Notes: generated by a model not told the origin, from the letters alone. A stretch of 64,000 nucleotides of DNA from JBOZRQ01 sp050789255 (GCA_050789255.1 JBOZRQ010000027.1:1-64000), one strand, 5' to 3'; numbered from the stretch's first letter, positions 41,484 through 49,753 are shown. Program-made: numbers and translations.

Positions 41484-42380
41484 ATGTTTATCTCACTCGA
41501 CCTTATGTGGCAGGTTGGTACCTTCGTGTTAGGTGTACTCTTGAGCTACTCTATCTCTCGACACTTTGATAACAAGTCAGCGAACCGTCACTTCGCAGCC
41601 GTTGAAGCTGACAGGATCAGAGCTCGCAAAGAATTGGCCGAACAATTGGCAAAGCAAATGGTAAAAAGAGTTCTAGCAGATGAGCAATTACTATTAGGCC
41701 GCGAACGTGTATGGGCTAGTCTTGGGGGCAAATTCAAAAGGACCAACATCCTACTATCTTCACCCACCGCTGAAGACGTCGACGACGTTTTGATGCAGAC
41801 TGTCTCCGTCATTGAAGAGCAGGAGTTTGTTGATGGCAGGGTAAAGGATGTCGTCATAGGCACCCTTATGAGTTGCTTTCGCCTTGAGCCGCTGGAGCCG
41901 GGCTTGCGAACCCCGAAACAAGATGTCATAGCCAAGGTGGACCGACCGAAACGGGACGACCGCTATCTAGTAAAGTTTTCCGCTCTTGTTCTCCTGTTGT
42001 ACTTAGTGAATTGGACTCTCAGCTACTTTGATTTGTCCCTTCAACTTTACAAGGGCCTAGTCTCCGTCGCGGGAATCGCTTATGTGGTAAAGTTTAACCA
42101 GGATTATAACGACAAAACGGCTCCTGCAGTAATACGCTGGACGCTCAAGGGTTTGTCCTTCATCGCTGGGCTTACCGTCCTACTAGTGATGACTGTAGGG
42201 TCTTATCTTGCTAAGGGAACTCTTGAATATGAAGTCCTAATACAGGGGTTCCTTTGGAGTTTTAACCTCCTTCCGCCGGTACATTTGCTGTCCGAGGCTT
42301 ACCGCTGGTGGAAGTCACCAACCTCGCAGCAAAGCGCCGCAATGGCTGAGGTCCCCAGCGCCACTCACAAGGAGTCCTGA
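41484..42380 (+). CDS. Membrane protein of unknown function (element 1 cargo)
   Basis: The product has 298 residues. One N-terminal TM segment (about 7-25, WQVGTFVLGVLLSYSIS) is followed by a charged helical cytoplasmic region (about 45-155, RIRARKELAEQLAKQMVKRVL) and three or four C-terminal TM segments (about 162-275). The layout resembles membrane effectors of some defence systems (soluble sensor between TM units), but no family is recognised. A+T-rich codon use sets it apart from host genes. A hairpin terminator follows near 42453-42474 (CCGTTGCT / AGCAACGG). Confidence 0.65.
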   Translation: MFISLDLMWQVGTFVLGVLLSYSISRHFDNKSANRHFAAVEADRIRARKELAEQLAKQMVKRVLADEQLLLGRERVWASLGGKFKRTNILLSSPTAEDVDDVLMQTVSVIEEQEFVDGRVKDVVIGTLMSCFRLEPLEPGLRTPKQDVIAKVDRPKRDDRYLVKFSALVLLLYLVNWTLSYFDLSLQLYKGLVSVAGIAYVVKFNQDYNDKTAPAVIRWTLKGLSFIAGLTVLLVMTVGSYLAKGTLEYEVLIQGFLWSFNLLPPVHLLSEAYRWWKSPTSQQSAAMAEVPSATHKES

Positions 42381-42540
42381 TCGGGCCAGCGATATAGCCC
42401 GTAAATAGCAAAATCGGCCTTTGGAGTCGAAAACCCACACCTACTCCAGCCGTTGCTGCTACAAGCAACGGAATTTATTATGCAGATTATCGCTAGTATC
42501 CGAAGGACAGCCCGACCACACAACGGTGTCGCATCTTGTC

Positions 42541-42572
42541 TATGACAAATACGGATACTCTCTCTTCACATA
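42541..42572. other. attR of element 1 with an inverted attB-like sequence
   Basis: The core CATA is at 42569-42572. On its element side, 42541-42563 is a 20-of-23 match to the inverse complement of host DNA at 35411-35433, the sequence on the other side of the insertion. Read on the plus strand it encodes YDKYGYSL, against YGKYGYSL in the protease tail. Confidence 0.6.
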
Positions 42573-43637
42573 GTACGTGCCAGTCTTGGTAGGCCTGAAG
42601 TTGATCGTCTCCTGGCGCCCGATGTCCATGGAGGAGGCAAGTTCGTTGCCGTCGGCGTCGAACAGGAAGAGGTCGTAGTCGTAGAACTCCTCCACGGTGT
42701 TGGTCATCAGGAGGGTGAGGCCGATCGGGACCTTGATGTCGGTTACGTCCAGCTTGTACCAGACCTCGTCCCCCTCCTCCACCTTGCCCCGACCGACCGC
42801 GTGGGTCGGGTTGACCGGGCCGGCGCCGGGCATGCCCAGGATGCGCTGGAGGGATCGGTAGCCGTTGACCCGGCCGTAGCCGTAGTCGTTGTCCTGACCG
42901 GGGGCGCCCCAGTCCTGGGCGGTGGCGGTGAGAAGCTCCCGGACCTCGCTCGGGGTCAGGTAGGGATTGGCTTCCAGCATCAGCGCCGCCAGGCCCGCCA
43001 CGAACGGGGTGGCCATGGAGGTGCCGCTGTAGGTCACATACCGGTCGGGTGTGCCCGCCTGCGGCGCCGAGATGCGCACGCCGGGGGCGCACAGGTCAGG
43101 CTTCACCCGGCCATCCGCCGTCGGGCCCCGGCTCGAGAAGGGCGCCAGGCTCCAGCCGTTCTCGCCGACATCCCGCATCGCGCAGATCGTGAGGGCACGG
43201 TCGGCAGCCGCCGGGGAGCCGATGGTGTAGTCGTCCGAGCCGCTATTGCCGGCAGCCACGACGGCCACGATGCCGGACTCCACGGCGTTATTGATCGCCC
43301 GGGAGAGGGCATCCTGCCCGTCGGAGGAGTCTGCCGAACCGAGGGACATGTTCATGACCCGGATGTTGTACTTGTCCCGGTTGGCGATCACCCACTCAAC
43401 GCCGGCCAGCACGCCGGCGAAGGTGCCGGAGCCCTCGGAGTCGAGCACCTTAACGCCCACCAGGGCGGCACCGGGCGCCACACCCTTCATGCTGCGGTTG
43501 ACCACGCCTGCGCCGGCGGCGGTGCCAGCGACATGGGTACCGTGCCCGTGGTCGTCGTAAGGCTGGGGCCTATCGTAGATGATGTCCTTCCAGCCGAGGA
43601 CCTTGCCTTTTAGGTCCTTGTGGTTGACGTCGATGCC
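42573..43637 (-). pseudogene. Middle piece of the split S8 protease gene (piece B)
   Basis: An open frame on the minus strand runs between the two element junctions. It begins GIDVNHKDLKGKVLG, carries the catalytic His in DDHGHGTHVAG, the oxyanion Asn in AAGNSG and the nucleophile Ser in YSGTSMATPFVAG. It then continues into a C-terminal beta domain (DEVWYKLDV, YDYDLFLFDADGNEL, of pre-peptidase C-terminal type). It has no ribosome binding site or start of its own. By itself it lacks the catalytic Asp and signal peptide. In the present arrangement it reads into element 1 sequence and stops at 42540. Confidence 0.88.
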
Positions 43638-43658
43638 AATGTCGGTTATCTAACGCAA

Positions 43659-43690
43659 AAGCCCGTGGTCACCCACGGGCTTAGATTTTC
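43659..43690. terminator. Terminator just inside the left end of element 2
   Basis: A 10-bp stem (AAGCCCGTGG / CCACGGGCTT) has an A-run to its left and AGATTTT to its right, so it works in both directions. It insulates the element from transcription of the protease gene. Confidence 0.8.
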
Positions 43691-43854
43691 TCTACCATGC
43701 ATGTGCTCTTAGGTTCTTTCACCCTCTTCTGGCTCCCCATCTCTTCCATGGCGAGCAACGTCTACTGGTCTTAAGCGAAACGTTTTGAGCGGCTCGCTAT
43801 CAGACAGATACGTCAACGGGCCCTGAACCAACGCCACTAGTACTACATTCATCA

Positions 43855-44043
43855 TCAGGTCGTGAAAGTGATAACCCTTCCCCCGGGCCAGGGCCAGCAC
43901 GCACTCTGCATGACATAAAACACTCCGACCAGTAGCGCCGATGCCCGCCGTCGAGGCACATCCCCCTCGACTCTGAGGTCCAGGTACCATCCCGCCACGA
44001 ACATCCCAGCGACTAGGATGGCGTAGGCAAGCCCCAGAGCCAC
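43855..44043 (-). CDS. Small membrane protein in element 2
   Basis: It is 62 residues from a GTG with GAGG five to eight bases upstream. A first hydrophobic segment (LGLAYAILVAGMFVAGWYLDL) is followed by a basic loop and a second hydrophobic stretch (SALLVGVFYVMQSACW). No family is recognised, and an overlapping frame of similar size exists, so this call is tentative. It may pair with the 54-residue gene upstream, as at 31.9-32.4 kb. Confidence 0.4.
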   Translation of the reverse strand: MALGLAYAILVAGMFVAGWYLDLRVEGDVPRRRASALLVGVFYVMQSACWPWPGGRVITFTT

Positions 44044-44306
44044 GAAGTGGCCTCACGAACGATAAAAGGTTCAAGGATGATGAGTACCAAAGAAAGTAAG
44101 CAAAGACTCCTTACACCTGGTACCCGCCAAAGTCGCCTAACGGCGTGCACAGGGCTGCCCCCTACTTGTCACTCGGAGAAGTTTACGATTATTGAGTGCG
44201 TTCTGTGTATGGAAACCTTGGACCTGCAATCAACTCAAACTTTATGTACGGTGCACCTCAACATCGATCCCTTACCCCGACTTATGCGTTGCTGCCATAC
44301 AAAAGA

Positions 44307-44330
44307 CGAGGCCCCCGAACGGGGGCCTCG
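44307..44330 (-). terminator. Terminator of the 54-residue gene
   Basis: The stem CGAGGCCCCC / GGGGGCCTCG with loop GAAC is followed by TCTTTTG on the minus strand. Confidence 0.8.
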
Positions 44331-44336
44331 CAAGCT

Positions 44337-44501
44337 TTAGGCAACTCCGCCTTGCTCCTTCTGTTTGTGTTCGTGCATCGCTCGGGTAATCGCCCGTCTA
44401 AAGCCTTCGTTGAGAATCTCCTGAGCGGCCTTGGCGTTGTCAGGGTCGATCACATAGGAGACTCGAACCACCACCTGTGGTTGCCGCTTTGAGCGTGCCA
44501 T
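44337..44501 (-). CDS. 54-residue protein, copy 2 of the small mobile-associated family
   Basis: It runs from ATG 44501 with GAGGAGGATG just upstream. It begins MARSKRQPQVVVRVSYVIDP, continues with a charged helix (AAQEILNEGFRRAITRAMHE) and ends EQGGVA. It differs at only a few residues from the protein at 32189-32353, and the DNA is also very similar, which implies recent duplication or transfer. It may regulate element genes or assist mobilisation. Confidence 0.75.
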   Translation of the reverse strand: MARSKRQPQVVVRVSYVIDPDNAKAAQEILNEGFRRAITRAMHEHKQKEQGGVA

Positions 44502-44651
44502 CGAGCATCCTCCTCTCAACGCTGCCTCCAGTACCTTTCGACGAGCGTACCACCCAGGGGCGCCCTGCACCAGAGAACCGTCGCCTTTCACCTCCCAGAA
44601 CCGATTTCAAGGCAAACTCGGGACCGGCTGGGCTGATTGATGATTCCCCGC

Positions 44652-44725
44652 GGTGACCCAGGATGTCAAGGCTGGCGCCTCCGGCGCCACCGCGAAGCGG
44701 CTACGGCCTTGACATCCTGGGCACC
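44652..44725. repeat. T-shaped palindrome of element 2
   Basis: Perfect 16-base arms CCCAGGATGTCAAGGC (44657-44672) and complement (44706-44721) are extended by GGTG/CACC with one bulge. They enclose two hairpins, GGCGCC/GGCGCC (44674... 44688) and CCGC/GCGG (44690-44700). The fold matches that at 39044-39133, although sequences differ. It lies in a 560-base gap without genes between the 54-residue gene and the Trypco1-like gene. Confidence 0.75.
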
Positions 44726-45061
44726 ACGGGCAGCATCTCTGTCACCCCGGCCGGCCCCTGTCTCTCGTCCCAAGTAAAATTCGACAGACCCCATCATTTT
44801 CCTCTAATATACAGAAAAGTATTACTCAGATAACAATAGCTTCCACTTCTGCGTTGTCGAGTCGTGTCACCCTTCAGTTTGATTGCAAGCGGCGCAACTG
44901 GATACAGCACACGGCCACTGTCGGTTCTGGGATGTGTCAGGAGAACATTTAGAAAGTGCTTGTCTATACCTTCACAAGCTCGGTTCTGCAGGTAGTCCAG
45001 GTTAAGCAAAGAATAATTAAAAGGTGCCTTTTCTGAACACAGAGTGAAAGGAACGATGTCC

Positions 45062-45385
45062 ATGGCCATCCGAGAGAAGACTATCGGTGTTTGGACCGAG
45101 GCGCCACAGGAAGCGATTAAGGCTGCAACGCCTTTACCAGCAATCGGGAGTAGCGGGGCTATGAAGGTCGTCCAAGTTGGAATTTCAACTATATCAGCTA
45201 ACATATCCGGATTCATAAGAGACTTTGAATCCAACCTTTCCAAGGAACTCCCGACCGACTCCAGATTTGTAGTGGATGAGATTGAACTCACTCTGGCGAT
45301 CACAGCTAGTGGTGGTGTTGAGTTGGTCGGAAAATTGTCTGCCGGAGCTCAAGCCGGGATTAAAGTAAAGCTTAAGTGCAAGTAA
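45062..45385 (+). CDS. Trypco1-like (CU044_2847 family-like) conflict-system protein
   Basis: The product is about 107 residues. ATG 45062 lies nine bases after AAAGGA; starts at 45044 and 45056 fit the site less well. After an N-terminal strand region (MAIREKTIGVWTEAP), a helix (ISANISGFIRDFESNLSKEL) leads to the C-terminal pattern FVVDEIELTLAITASGGVEL then KLSAGAQAGIKVKLK. That resembles the Trypco1 domain, which co-occurs with trypsin-like proteases and other parts of bacterial conflict systems. Here the next gene is a metallopeptidase, 18 bases away, so protein-protein regulation of a peptidase is a fair guess. Family assignment is by eye. Confidence 0.6.
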   Translation: MAIREKTIGVWTEAPQEAIKAATPLPAIGSSGAMKVVQVGISTISANISGFIRDFESNLSKELPTDSRFVVDEIELTLAITASGGVELVGKLSAGAQAGIKVKLKCK

Positions 45386-45403
45386 CGGAAGGAGAACTCC
45401 GGG

Positions 45404-46765
45404 TTGAGGCCTAGAGCATACATACGCCGCTTAAAGGCACGGTACCCATTCCCAAAACAAGATCTCGATAATATGCCGGCTTCTGTCAACACCATTCTAG
45501 CTGAAGTCAGCGACGCAAATGCTCTGCTGGATCGCTTACACAAGGACGATCTGGCCGAACGCCTCTATCGAGCAATACGACGACGGCTTCCCCTTGGGGT
45601 GCAGAAAATGGTAAACAGAGGCCAGGTTGCCTTGGGGGCCATTTACGACAATCGGCCCGCCGCCTATGTGGTAACCCTCGGACATCTCTCATTCGCGGTC
45701 GTTCTTCACTCGGGGCTAGTTCATTTTTTGTACCGTGTAATCCGAGCCCTGTGTACAAGAGTCACCGTTGTGCGTAGCGGACAACCAGATCCCGCGGCGA
45801 CCGTCGACCTGCATGAGACGGCAAGGATAATTGCCGAGATCTATTGGTGGTATGAGGCTACAGGACAAGTATACGGACCCTCCTATCCGATACTTCCCTA
45901 TCAGAGGGACTTTGCCTGTTTGCTAAGTTCAGCGGCTGAACAGTTCTACTTGGCACATGAGTTTGGGCACATAGTGTTATTGGAGGGTCGGGAGGGTCAG
46001 AAGACAAAAGTCCGAAACGAGGATCTATTGCTTTCACCTGACCAGCAGGCCCAGTCTTCGGCACATGACGACGAGTTTCTTGCTGATCGGTTTGCACTGG
46101 CAACGGTCCTGGGGATGTTTTGTCGGAAGCAAAGTGACCGACCTAGAGACCTTGAGATGGCCTACGCAGGCGCTGAAGTTGCCTTTCAGGTATACCGAGG
46201 GCTTGAAGCACTAGGGGTAAAGTTTGAGGATACACACCCCCCAGCCAAGGAGCGCTTGGCTGCAATAAGAGCCGCAATCCACGAAATCGATGTCTCAGAG
46301 GAATTGAAGCAACGGCTCACGCAACTCTCAAACCAGTTTGAAGATGTTTTTGAGCGTGTCCTGGAGTTGATTCGTAACCCAGCGGACCACGAAGCCTTCT
46401 ATCTTGCGGCCGCCACTGAAGTGTCTTCAAAGTTGGAGTCCCTGCTGGGTGAGTGCTGCAAAGGTCCCATCCCTGCCTACCATCACTTTCTAGAACGAGT
46501 GCCCATGATATTGAACTCGGGATACTCTCACGTCCTGTTAGAGAGAATCGCCGATATTGCATCCCAGTTCTACAGGGACATGGAGACCTTCAGGGACGAC
46601 CCAGATGCGGAGTTTTGTACAGATATCATGGAGAGGCAAAACAAGTACAAGCTGCTCCTCAGCTGTGTGACACGCATGCCCGAGCCCGCGAGAAGTGTGT
46701 TTACCAATGCTTTAGGCATCCCTCCCGGGGCGCTGCCTATACCTGCCGCTCTAGATAGTGAGTAA
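45404..46765 (+). CDS. Predicted zinc metallopeptidase of a defence-like cluster
   Basis: The product is 453 residues from a TTG nine bases after AAGGAG. A zincin active site is clear: HEFGH at 185-189, and a third ligand likely in DDEFLADRFAL near 222-232 after a polar insert. The N-terminal region (1-170) is alpha/beta with RGQVALGAIYDNRPAAYVV. The C-terminal region (280-453) is helical. There is no signal peptide or TM segment, so it would cut cytosolic proteins. It sits between a Trypco1-like gene and an FRG gene on the same strand. Such an arrangement suggests a peptidase effector activated on infection. I know no described system of this composition. Confidence 0.75.
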   Translation: MRPRAYIRRLKARYPFPKQDLDNMPASVNTILAEVSDANALLDRLHKDDLAERLYRAIRRRLPLGVQKMVNRGQVALGAIYDNRPAAYVVTLGHLSFAVVLHSGLVHFLYRVIRALCTRVTVVRSGQPDPAATVDLHETARIIAEIYWWYEATGQVYGPSYPILPYQRDFACLLSSAAEQFYLAHEFGHIVLLEGREGQKTKVRNEDLLLSPDQQAQSSAHDDEFLADRFALATVLGMFCRKQSDRPRDLEMAYAGAEVAFQVYRGLEALGVKFEDTHPPAKERLAAIRAAIHEIDVSEELKQRLTQLSNQFEDVFERVLELIRNPADHEAFYLAAATEVSSKLESLLGECCKGPIPAYHHFLERVPMILNSGYSHVLLERIADIASQFYRDMETFRDDPDAEFCTDIMERQNKYKLLLSCVTRMPEPARSVFTNALGIPPGALPIPAALDSE

Positions 46766-46876
46766 AGTCTCACAAATGCTTTCCGGGGCCTCTAGTGTAA
46801 TGGAGCAAGGCTCGCCCTTGGATCGGTCACGAGACCGAAGGATATTCAGCAGACATTTTCCGGAGGTCGAATCACA

Positions 46877-47695
46877 TTGGCCAATTACTCAGTACTAAAG
46901 ACCGAAACCTGGGCTCAAGCACGAGATGCACTCCTGACGTATGCGTCAGCTAACTGGATCTTTCGTGGGCAAAAGGACAGTTCATGGCTGTTGCACACTG
47001 CACTCGATCGGGCGGTTCCTGCGTCGTTCCTTTCCTTCGCTGAACTCTATATGGTGCGGGAATTCAAGCGCAGAGCTTTCCAGTACCTGCGGTCGGAAGA
47101 GTTGCCAAAGGACGACGAGGTTGTTGAGTGGCTTGCACTATTGCAACACCATGGGGCACCTACGAGAATGCTAGATTGGACTAGGTCTCCTTACGTGGCC
47201 GCGTATTTTGCTCTCGAGTCTGCCGACCCCAAGAACGCCGAGGACCCTGACTGCGCAGTTTGGGCATTGAATGCTTTTTGGTTCAAACAGCATGGGCTTC
47301 AGGCGATTAGGCAACACAATCCGGCGTACGAATCGCTCAAGGACTCGGTGGAATACTTTCACCCCGAGTACCTTGATGCTGTGTTCAAGGCTAAGTGTAC
47401 AGGGGTCTGTCCCGTGAGACCATTCCGCATGCATGATCGCCTTGCACTTCAACAAGGTCTATTTGTAGTCTCAGGGAATCCCGACAAGACTTTTGTTGAG
47501 AATCTGGCGGCGTTTGGTACCGATGATGTGACCAAACACCTAATTCGGGTTCATATACCCAAGAAGGACCGACTCAAGGCATTAACCGACCTGAACCGAA
47601 TGAATATCAATCGGGCTACGTTATTCCCGGGCATCGACGGTTTTGTCCAGTCGCTCCGCGTAAATGCTGAGATCACGTTCCCTAGTTCTTCGTGA
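46877..47695 (+). CDS. FRG domain protein
   Basis: The product is 272 residues from a TTG ten bases after GGAGG. The FRG motif is WIFRGQKDSSW (about 27-37). The second family block is LQHHGAPTRMLDWTRSPYVAAYFAL (seen in two parts near 89-113). The C-terminal LALQQGLFVVSG (about 188-199) is also typical. FRG proteins are widespread in phage-defence and toxin-like loci, and their biochemical activity is unsettled. The gene follows the metallopeptidase by 111 bases and ends the cluster. Confidence 0.85.
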   Translation: MANYSVLKTETWAQARDALLTYASANWIFRGQKDSSWLLHTALDRAVPASFLSFAELYMVREFKRRAFQYLRSEELPKDDEVVEWLALLQHHGAPTRMLDWTRSPYVAAYFALESADPKNAEDPDCAVWALNAFWFKQHGLQAIRQHNPAYESLKDSVEYFHPEYLDAVFKAKCTGVCPVRPFRMHDRLALQQGLFVVSGNPDKTFVENLAAFGTDDVTKHLIRVHIPKKDRLKALTDLNRMNINRATLFPGIDGFVQSLRVNAEITFPSSS

Positions 47696-47775
47696 TCGCC
47701 TAACAGCTCTTTTGGCCCGCAACCAATTACCCTGCTTGTTTCTCCAGGGTAGAAAGCTCTGTATGGCCCGTGTTC

Positions 47776-48030
47776 TCAATTGGTCACACCAGAAGATGTC
47801 ACATCTGTATGGCAGTATGGCGACCGTACAACCGCCCTTGTGGTGCACACACCTTTCTGGCGGGGGCACGGTACGGTGCCCACCTTGTCGGACGCGGCCT
47901 CCGATGGGAGGGCCTCTTGGACTCGCTTGTTGTCACAATCATCACACCTACAGCAGAGCGGGTTGAGGGTCTTAGCACACAACTGTCCAAAGGGCACTGC
48001 ACACTTCCCACACCTTGTAGCCGTTGACAT
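47776..48030 (-). CDS. Possible small Cys-rich protein
   Basis: The frame encodes 84 residues starting MSTATRCGKCAVPFGQLC with a second cluster CCRCDDCD, which could form zinc-binding sites. No ribosome binding site is evident and overlapping frames exist, so it may be spurious. It fills most of the 430-base gap between the FRG and recombinase genes; apart from it and a terminator I see nothing in that gap. Confidence 0.25.
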   Translation of the reverse strand: MSTATRCGKCAVPFGQLCAKTLNPLCCRCDDCDNKRVQEALPSEAASDKVGTVPCPRQKGVCTTRAVVRSPYCHTDVTSSGVTN

Positions 48031-48091
48031 GAAGCCAGGTTGTCACAACCCTTTATCCCTGCGTGCCGTGACAGGGAATAGAAATGAGTCT

Positions 48092-48117
48092 GGCCAGGGG
48101 TGTCTCCGCCCCTGGCC
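48092..48117. terminator. Terminator after the element 2 recombinase
   Basis: The 9-bp stem GGCCAGGGG / CCCCTGGCC is followed on the minus strand by AGACTCATTTCT. Confidence 0.7.
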
Positions 48118-48125
48118 GACTGCAT

Positions 48126-49691
48126 TTAGGCCCGCCTGCGGATCTCCAGGTCGACCTCAATCGGGTTTGCGTTGTGCTTGGAGCTGCCGTTGCGCTTCCG
48201 GTAGACGGAGCACTTGGCCACGAGATGGCGGAGCACTTGTTTACGCTCCTCCTGGTCGAGGGCGTCCCAGGAGTCCACTCGGTGGACGAGGTCGTCGAAG
48301 GTGGAAAAGTCCAGCTGTGCGGACTCCAATTGCTGCCTCTCGGCGGCCAGGCCCTCAAGGGACCGGCGCAGGGCCTCCTCCTCGCGGTCCAGGTCCTCCA
48401 TCTGGATGCTGAACAGCTTGGCCGACAAGTCACCGGACCGGTAGTCCGCTGTCATGCGAGCACGGGTCTGGTCCAGCTGGTGCAGGGAGCCCTTTACCTG
48501 CTGCACCTTCTGGTCCGACTCCTTGACCTTCTCAACGAGATCCATGTGCCAATTGGAGAGCAGATTCTCACGGTTGCTCGGGGCGACAGCTGCTCGAACA
48601 GCGGTGATCACCGCTTCGTCGAGCTGGTCGGCCGGAATGACACCACAGCCACAAGGGGTAGGGTTATCTGCCCAATCCCCGGAACACCGGTAGTACCGAT
48701 AGCCCTGATTGGCACGACCGTCCCCCCGGATGGTAGCACCGCACTTACATCGGGCGATGCCCGTCATAAGAAACTCACCACTACGGTTCCTGAAGCCGAC
48801 CACCGACGCACGCCCCGACTTTACTTTCTGAGCCCGCTCGAAGTCATCGACCGAGATGATCGCCGGCACGGCACCCTCAACGTGGGCCCAGCGCGGCTGG
48901 TCGAAGCTGATTCGGGCCTTACCAATTTGCCGGCGTTGCGCCTGCGAAGTGGCCGAGGTGACACCGTAGCGCAAGGTCCCCTTGTAGAAGGGGTTCGCGA
49001 CGATGTGGGCCACAGCTGCGCCGTTCCAGTACGTCCCCTTGCGATTCCGCACTCCTTCGGCGTTCAAGCGCCCTGCGATGGAGTTGATCCCGAGCCCGCC
49101 GATGTAATCTCGGAAGATCCTGCTGACGACGGCCGCCTCGTCCTCATGGATTACGAACTGGCCGGGTTGATTCCCCGTTCTATATCCGTAGGGGGCTGTA
49201 AACCCAGGGTTCTTTCCCTGCTGTGCTCGCTTGATCTTGCCGGACATGGTTCGTTCCCGGATGACGGACCGCTCCCACTCCGCATAGCTGGCCAGCATGT
49301 AGAAGAAAATTGTTCCCGTGGGGCTGCTGGTGTCTATGGGTTCCCGGGTCGACCGGATGAAGCAGACTCCCTCCCACTCCTCCAGGACCAGCTTCACCGT
49401 GTCCAGGACGCTACGGGAAAGCCGGTCCAACTTGTAGACAACCACGCAGCTGATCTTCCCCGCAGACACGGCCTTCCGCATCCGGTTCAGCGCCGGCCGA
49501 TCCAGAGTACCACCTGAGTGGCCGTCATCGATGAACAGGAGATCCTCCCGGAACCTCCAGCCCTGAGACTCGATGAAGAGCTTGCAGGCCTCCTGCTGGA
49601 CCTCCAAGGTAGTGCCGTCGCTCTGCTCTTCGGTCGACCACCGAATGTACGCGGCTACCCTGTTGGGGTCAATACTCGAACTGAAACCCAC
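48126..49691 (-). CDS. Large serine recombinase of element 2
   Basis: The product is about 521 residues. GTG 49691 is eight bases after GGAGG; another GTG at 49697 is only two bases from it. The resolvase domain (about 12-155) has the nucleophile Ser in YIRWSTEEQ and LDRLSRS. The Recombinase domain lies at about 165-290 (APYGYRTG), a zinc ribbon with CKCGA and a later CGCG pair at about 325-365, and a coiled coil at about 375-455. It is homologous to the element 1 enzyme over its full length but clearly diverged, which fits their different target sites. It reads away from the right attachment site, a mirror image of element 1. Confidence 0.95.
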   Translation of the reverse strand: MGFSSSIDPNRVAAYIRWSTEEQSDGTTLEVQQEACKLFIESQGWRFREDLLFIDDGHSGGTLDRPALNRMRKAVSAGKISCVVVYKLDRLSRSVLDTVKLVLEEWEGVCFIRSTREPIDTSSPTGTIFFYMLASYAEWERSVIRERTMSGKIKRAQQGKNPGFTAPYGYRTGNQPGQFVIHEDEAAVVSRIFRDYIGGLGINSIAGRLNAEGVRNRKGTYWNGAAVAHIVANPFYKGTLRYGVTSATSQAQRRQIGKARISFDQPRWAHVEGAVPAIISVDDFERAQKVKSGRASVVGFRNRSGEFLMTGIARCKCGATIRGDGRANQGYRYYRCSGDWADNPTPCGCGVIPADQLDEAVITAVRAAVAPSNRENLLSNWHMDLVEKVKESDQKVQQVKGSLHQLDQTRARMTADYRSGDLSAKLFSIQMEDLDREEEALRRSLEGLAAERQQLESAQLDFSTFDDLVHRVDSWDALDQEERKQVLRHLVAKCSVYRKRNGSSKHNANPIEVDLEIRRRA

Positions 49692-49753
49692 CCACACCGC
49701 CTCCTACTTCCAATAACGGAATCTAGAGGCATTATGTGCGATAGGTACCCTAC

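Larger units (their letters stand above)
35430..42572. mobile_element. Element 1: serine-recombinase integrative and mobilisable element in the S8 gene
   Basis: It is bounded by the direct core CATA at 35430-35433 and 42569-42572; removal of 7139 bases rejoins the protease frame exactly. The cargo is, in order: recombinase beside the left end, DUF4062 protein, an A+T-rich gene-free segment, a T-shaped palindrome, relaxase and accessory gene, a structured origin-like region, a 56-residue protein and a membrane protein. The relaxase without a type IV secretion system makes it mobilisable rather than self-conjugative. Confidence 0.85.

Noticed and set aside
42540..43505. Stand-alone S8 peptidase gene starting inside piece B
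   Set aside because: The frame continues upstream through the catalytic His to the element 2 junction. No ribosome binding site supports an internal start, and the catalytic Asp would be missing.
44794..45303. Minus-strand gene overlapping the Trypco1-like gene
   Set aside because: It is opposite the better-supported plus-strand cluster, lacks a ribosome binding site, and has no recognisable domain.
47780..48412. Plus-strand 210-codon frame downstream of the FRG gene
   Set aside because: It runs antisense into the recombinase gene, has no ribosome binding site, and its second half is a low-complexity shadow.
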